Assembly (NCBI GenBank): GCA_963660485.1
Contig: CAVKYH010000035.1
Location: 1 to 16,901, forward strand
Origin: UBA6398 sp963660485
GTDB taxonomy: Bacteria > Bacteroidota > Bacteroidia > Bacteroidales > Bacteroidaceae
Direction of reading: 5' to 3'
Length of the DNA stretch: 16,901 nucleotides
The notes beneath the pieces are model-generated. The model was given only the letters and a program-made list of their open reading frames with translations, made no database searches and had not been told where the DNA came from. The first letter of the stretch is position 1, and every line of letters begins with the position of its first letter. Shown in pieces: positions 14,686-16,901 of the stretch. Both the position numbers and the translations under genes were made by a program.

Positions 14686-15639
14686 TCAATATATCTCCTT
14701 GGCTATACGGCGTATGCTTTCCGAAGCTCCCATCGTGTAGAAATGTATGCTCGGTACTTCATGTTTCATCAGTTCACGGCATTGGGCTATCCCCCACTCC
14801 ACACCGAGTTCCTTTGCTTCGTCGTCGTTTTTGCATTTCATCGCCTCGTTCACGAAGTCTTCGGGCAAATCGCAATGGAATGTGCGCGGAATCACGCTGA
14901 GTTGCGAGAGTTTCGTGAAGGGCTTTATTCCCGGAATTATCGGAACGTTTATCCCGATTTCCCTAACGGCTTCCACAAAGGCGAAATACTTGGAATTGTC
15001 GTAGAACATCTGTGTTACTCCATATCCTGCGCCGAGTTGCACTTTCTGTTTGAAGTATTCCATGTCGCTCTTCATATTTGATGCTTCCTCGTGCTTTTCC
15101 GGATAGCACGCCACGCCGTATGAAAATTTTTCGCCGATGAATTCGATATCCTCGCCGTTGATGAATTTTCCGTTGTTATAGTCGTTCACTTGTTTTTCCA
15201 GGTCGGTGGTATGGGCATATCCGCCCTCGGTGGGACGGAAACGCTTGTCGTCGCGTCCTTTGTCGCCGCGCAGCAAAAGCAGGTTGGTTATTCCGAGAAA
15301 CTGCAGGTCAATCAGCACGTATTCAGTCTCTTCTTTCGTAAATCCGCTGCACAGTATATGCGGCACAACGGGTATGCCGTATTTGTTTTGTATTGCCGCA
15401 GCCACGGCCACTGTTCCCGGGCGTCGGCGCAGGCGTTCTGCCTGATACAGTCCGTTTCCCGCGTCGCGGAAATACACTTCGCTGTGATGCGTGGTGATAT
15501 TAATATACTTAGGGTCAAACTCCCGCAGGGTTTCTATCGTTTTGTTTATAGTGTCGAGCCCTTTGCCTTTGAGCGGCGGCAACACTTCAAACGAAAAAGC
15601 TGTGGAGCCGTTGTTTTTTAGCAGTTCGGTGATATCCAT
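14686..15639 (-). CDS. metF: 5,10-methylenetetrahydrofolate reductase
   Basis: MetF reduces methylene-THF to methyl-THF for methionine synthesis, using FAD and NAD(P)H. The protein has 317 residues, the usual size. Family segments in order are FSFEVLPPLKG near the N-terminus, NITTH, LLLRGDKG (flavin region), GVACYPEKHEEA, GVTQMFYD and PIIPGIKPFT. Start 15639 (MDITELL) was chosen over 15705 because the family begins here and the extra 22 residues look like untranslated leader. It is the first gene of a six-gene minus-strand operon. I saw no recognisable riboswitch in its leader. Confidence 0.95.
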   Translation of the reverse strand: MDITELLKNNGSTAFSFEVLPPLKGKGLDTINKTIETLREFDPKYINITTHHSEVYFRDAGNGLYQAERLRRRPGTVAVAAAIQNKYGIPVVPHILCSGFTKEETEYVLIDLQFLGITNLLLLRGDKGRDDKRFRPTEGGYAHTTDLEKQVNDYNNGKFINGEDIEFIGEKFSYGVACYPEKHEEASNMKSDMEYFKQKVQLGAGYGVTQMFYDNSKYFAFVEAVREIGINVPIIPGIKPFTKLSQLSVIPRTFHCDLPEDFVNEAMKCKNDDEAKELGVEWGIAQCRELMKHEVPSIHFYTMGASESIRRIAKEIY

Positions 15640-15729
15640 ATCTATGTTTCGGAGGCGTTTAGAGGTGTTGTCCACACACGCGGGGCGGAGTTGCTTCTTT
15701 CGCACTTTATTCCTAAATTAATATTTTTA

Positions 15730-15737
15730 CAAAGATA
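15730..15737 (-). promoter_or_regulatory. putative -7 box for the metF operon
   Basis: On the minus strand it reads TATCTTTG, a full match to TAnnTTTG, in the AT-rich divergent region with ddh. It predicts a leader of roughly 85 bases before metF. The expected -33 TTTG is not at standard spacing. Confidence 0.5.
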
Positions 15738-15876
15738 CGGAATTATCACAAATTTTCTCCGCACAAGTGGGTATTTTGAACGCGCAATGTCAGATTTCGT
15801 CTTTCGGATAACCGTTATGTCTTGCAGAAAAACTATTTTCGTATCGAGAAATCACAAAACAATCGAAACTAACATT

Positions 15877-16776
15877 ATGGATAAAATTAAAGCAGCGGTG
15901 GTTGGTTACGGCAATATCGGCCATTATGTGTTGGAAGCCCTTGAAACGGCTCCCGATTTTGAGATTGCCGGAATCGTGCGCCGCAACGGAAGTGAAAACA
16001 AGCCTGCAAGTCTTGCGGGATACAAGGTTGTGAAAGACATCACCGAGCTCGGCAAGGTTGACGTGGCTATTCTTGCCACTCCCTCGCGCAAGGTTGAAGA
16101 GAATGCCAAGAAATATCTCGCGCTCGGCATACATACGGTTGACAGCTTCGATATCCACACTCAAATTCCGGCACTTCGCGACACTCTCGACGAAGTTGCT
16201 AAAGCCCACAAAGCAGTGAGCATAATTTCGGCGGGCTGGGATCCGGGCACCGACAGCATTGTGCGCGCCATGCTCCAGGCAATAGCTCCCAAAGGTTTGA
16301 CCTACACCAATTTCGGTCCGGGCATGAGCATGGGACATACGGTTGCCGTGAAAGCCATAAAGGGTGTGAAAGCGGCATTGTCGATGACTATTCCGACAGG
16401 AACGAGCCTGCACCGCCGCATGGTGTATGTGGAACTTGAGGAAGGAGCTGATTTCAAAACTGTGGAGCACGACATCAAGACCGACCCGTATTTCGTGAAC
16501 GACGAGACGCATGTGCAGCAGGTGGCATGCGTAGACGATGTGATCGATATGGGACATGGGGTGAACCTAACCCGTAAAGGGGTGAGCGGAAAGACGCAAA
16601 ACCAACTTTTCGAGTTCAATATGCGCATCAACAACCCTGCTCTTACAGGCCAGATACTCGTTTGCAGTGCACGGGCAGCCATGCGCCAGGCTCCGGGTTG
16701 CTACACCATGATTGAAATTCCGGTAATCGATCTTCTCTATGGCGACCGCCGCGAATTGGTGGCGCACCTCGTATAA
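15877..16776 (+). CDS. ddh: meso-diaminopimelate D-dehydrogenase
   Basis: The enzyme catalyses the NADP-dependent interconversion of tetrahydrodipicolinate and meso-DAP in one step, feeding peptidoglycan and lysine synthesis. The protein has 299 residues. A Rossmann motif GYGNIG (10-15) is followed by Arg35-Arg36, expected to bind the NADPH 2'-phosphate. Family segments SAGWDPGTDS and NFGPGMSMGH are present. Its length and the GPGMSMGH form resemble the shorter type II enzymes, but this is inference. Start 15877 fits the Rossmann fold; the 62 codons upstream in frame look non-coding. It is divergent from metF and followed by a terminator. No convincing promoter box was found. Confidence 0.94.
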   Translation: MDKIKAAVVGYGNIGHYVLEALETAPDFEIAGIVRRNGSENKPASLAGYKVVKDITELGKVDVAILATPSRKVEENAKKYLALGIHTVDSFDIHTQIPALRDTLDEVAKAHKAVSIISAGWDPGTDSIVRAMLQAIAPKGLTYTNFGPGMSMGHTVAVKAIKGVKAALSMTIPTGTSLHRRMVYVELEEGADFKTVEHDIKTDPYFVNDETHVQQVACVDDVIDMGHGVNLTRKGVSGKTQNQLFEFNMRINNPALTGQILVCSARAAMRQAPGCYTMIEIPVIDLLYGDRRELVAHLV

Positions 16777-16802
16777 GACAACTATCTAATTTTCAAAACT
16801 AT

Positions 16803-16837
16803 AAGCGGCAATTTCGAAACGAATTGCCGCTTCGTTT
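16803..16837 (+). terminator. intrinsic terminator of ddh
   Basis: An 11-bp perfect stem, AAGCGGCAATT (16803-16813) and AATTGCCGCTT (16822-16832), with a short loop is followed by CGTTTTT. It lies 26 bases after the ddh stop. Confidence 0.9.
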
Positions 16838-16840
16838 TTC

Positions 16841-16901
16841 CTACAACGCATCTCGCAAAAACTCCGGGCCACCAAATTTAAATTAGATGCGTCGGAATTT
16901 A
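16841..16901. repeat. modular palindromic intergenic repeat, copy 3, cut by window end
   Basis: Leader CTACA (16841) to TCGCAAAAACT (16853-16863), then arm CCGGGCCACCA (16864-16874), AATTTAAATT (16875-16884), arm AGATGCGTCGG (16885-16895) and the start of another AATTTAAATT at the window end. The two arms do not pair with each other. The left arm is the exact complement of the third arm of copy 1 (4320-4330), and the right arm is identical to the second arm of copy 1. The copy begins four bases after the ddh terminator. Confidence 0.82.

Noticed and set aside
15640..15729. Riboswitch in the metF leader
   Set aside because: The leader is only about 85-90 bases and I see no core of a SAM, cobalamin or folate riboswitch.
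15875..15890. Longer ddh start at 15691
   Set aside because: The extra 62 codons overlap the metF leader region and precede the Rossmann fold, which normally begins at the protein's N-terminus.
15790..16557. 255-codon minus-strand frame opposite ddh
   Set aside because: It is antisense to ddh, rich in His and Cys as expected of a shadow frame, with no recognisable domain.

Overview
The window reads as a stretch of chromosome from a member of the Bacteroidota, most likely the order Bacteroidales. Three things point there: several genes have a promoter box of the Bacteroidota form TAnnTTTG and no strong Shine-Dalgarno site; the gene set includes GldH, a Bacteroidota-type RicT, meso-diaminopimelate dehydrogenase and an S9 family exported peptidase; and most intergenic regions are AT-rich with long hairpins. 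I cannot name a genus. No phage, plasmid, transposase, CRISPR or rRNA was found. The coding content is mostly housekeeping; the unusual material is between the genes.

Layout. Positions 1-50 are the 3' part of tRNA-Val(UAC), closed by a terminator. A CPA2-type cation:proton antiporter (280-2535, +) converges on trigger factor (2637-3992, -), with a shared bidirectional terminator between them. Next on the minus strand come uvrA (4444-7239) and a secreted S9 peptidase (7559-9727). The peptidase is divergent from tatA (10087-10302, +). A tight minus-strand run of six genes spans 15639 down to 10404: metF, holB, ricT, gldH, a metallophosphoesterase lipoprotein and a small outer-membrane protein. 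A -7 box lies at 15730-15737 and a hairpin shared with tatA ends the run. The last gene, ddh (15877-16776, +), is divergent from metF.

How the genes work together. The six-gene unit joins one-carbon metabolism (MetF) and replication (delta' clamp-loader subunit) to RicT and three envelope proteins, with gaps of 3-22 bp or overlaps of 17-20 bp that suggest translational coupling. Ddh makes or uses meso-DAP for peptidoglycan and lysine. The other genes appear to be single transcription units.

The feature most worth attention is a modular intergenic repeat seen three times (4255-4340, 7426-7522, 16841-end). Each copy has a 23-nt leader followed by 21-bp units made of the palindrome AATTTAAATT plus an 11-bp arm. 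Arms differ between copies and seem exchangeable, and two copies flank uvrA. A separate array of three abutting 21-bp palindromes lies between the S9 peptidase and tatA. Neither matches an element I can name.
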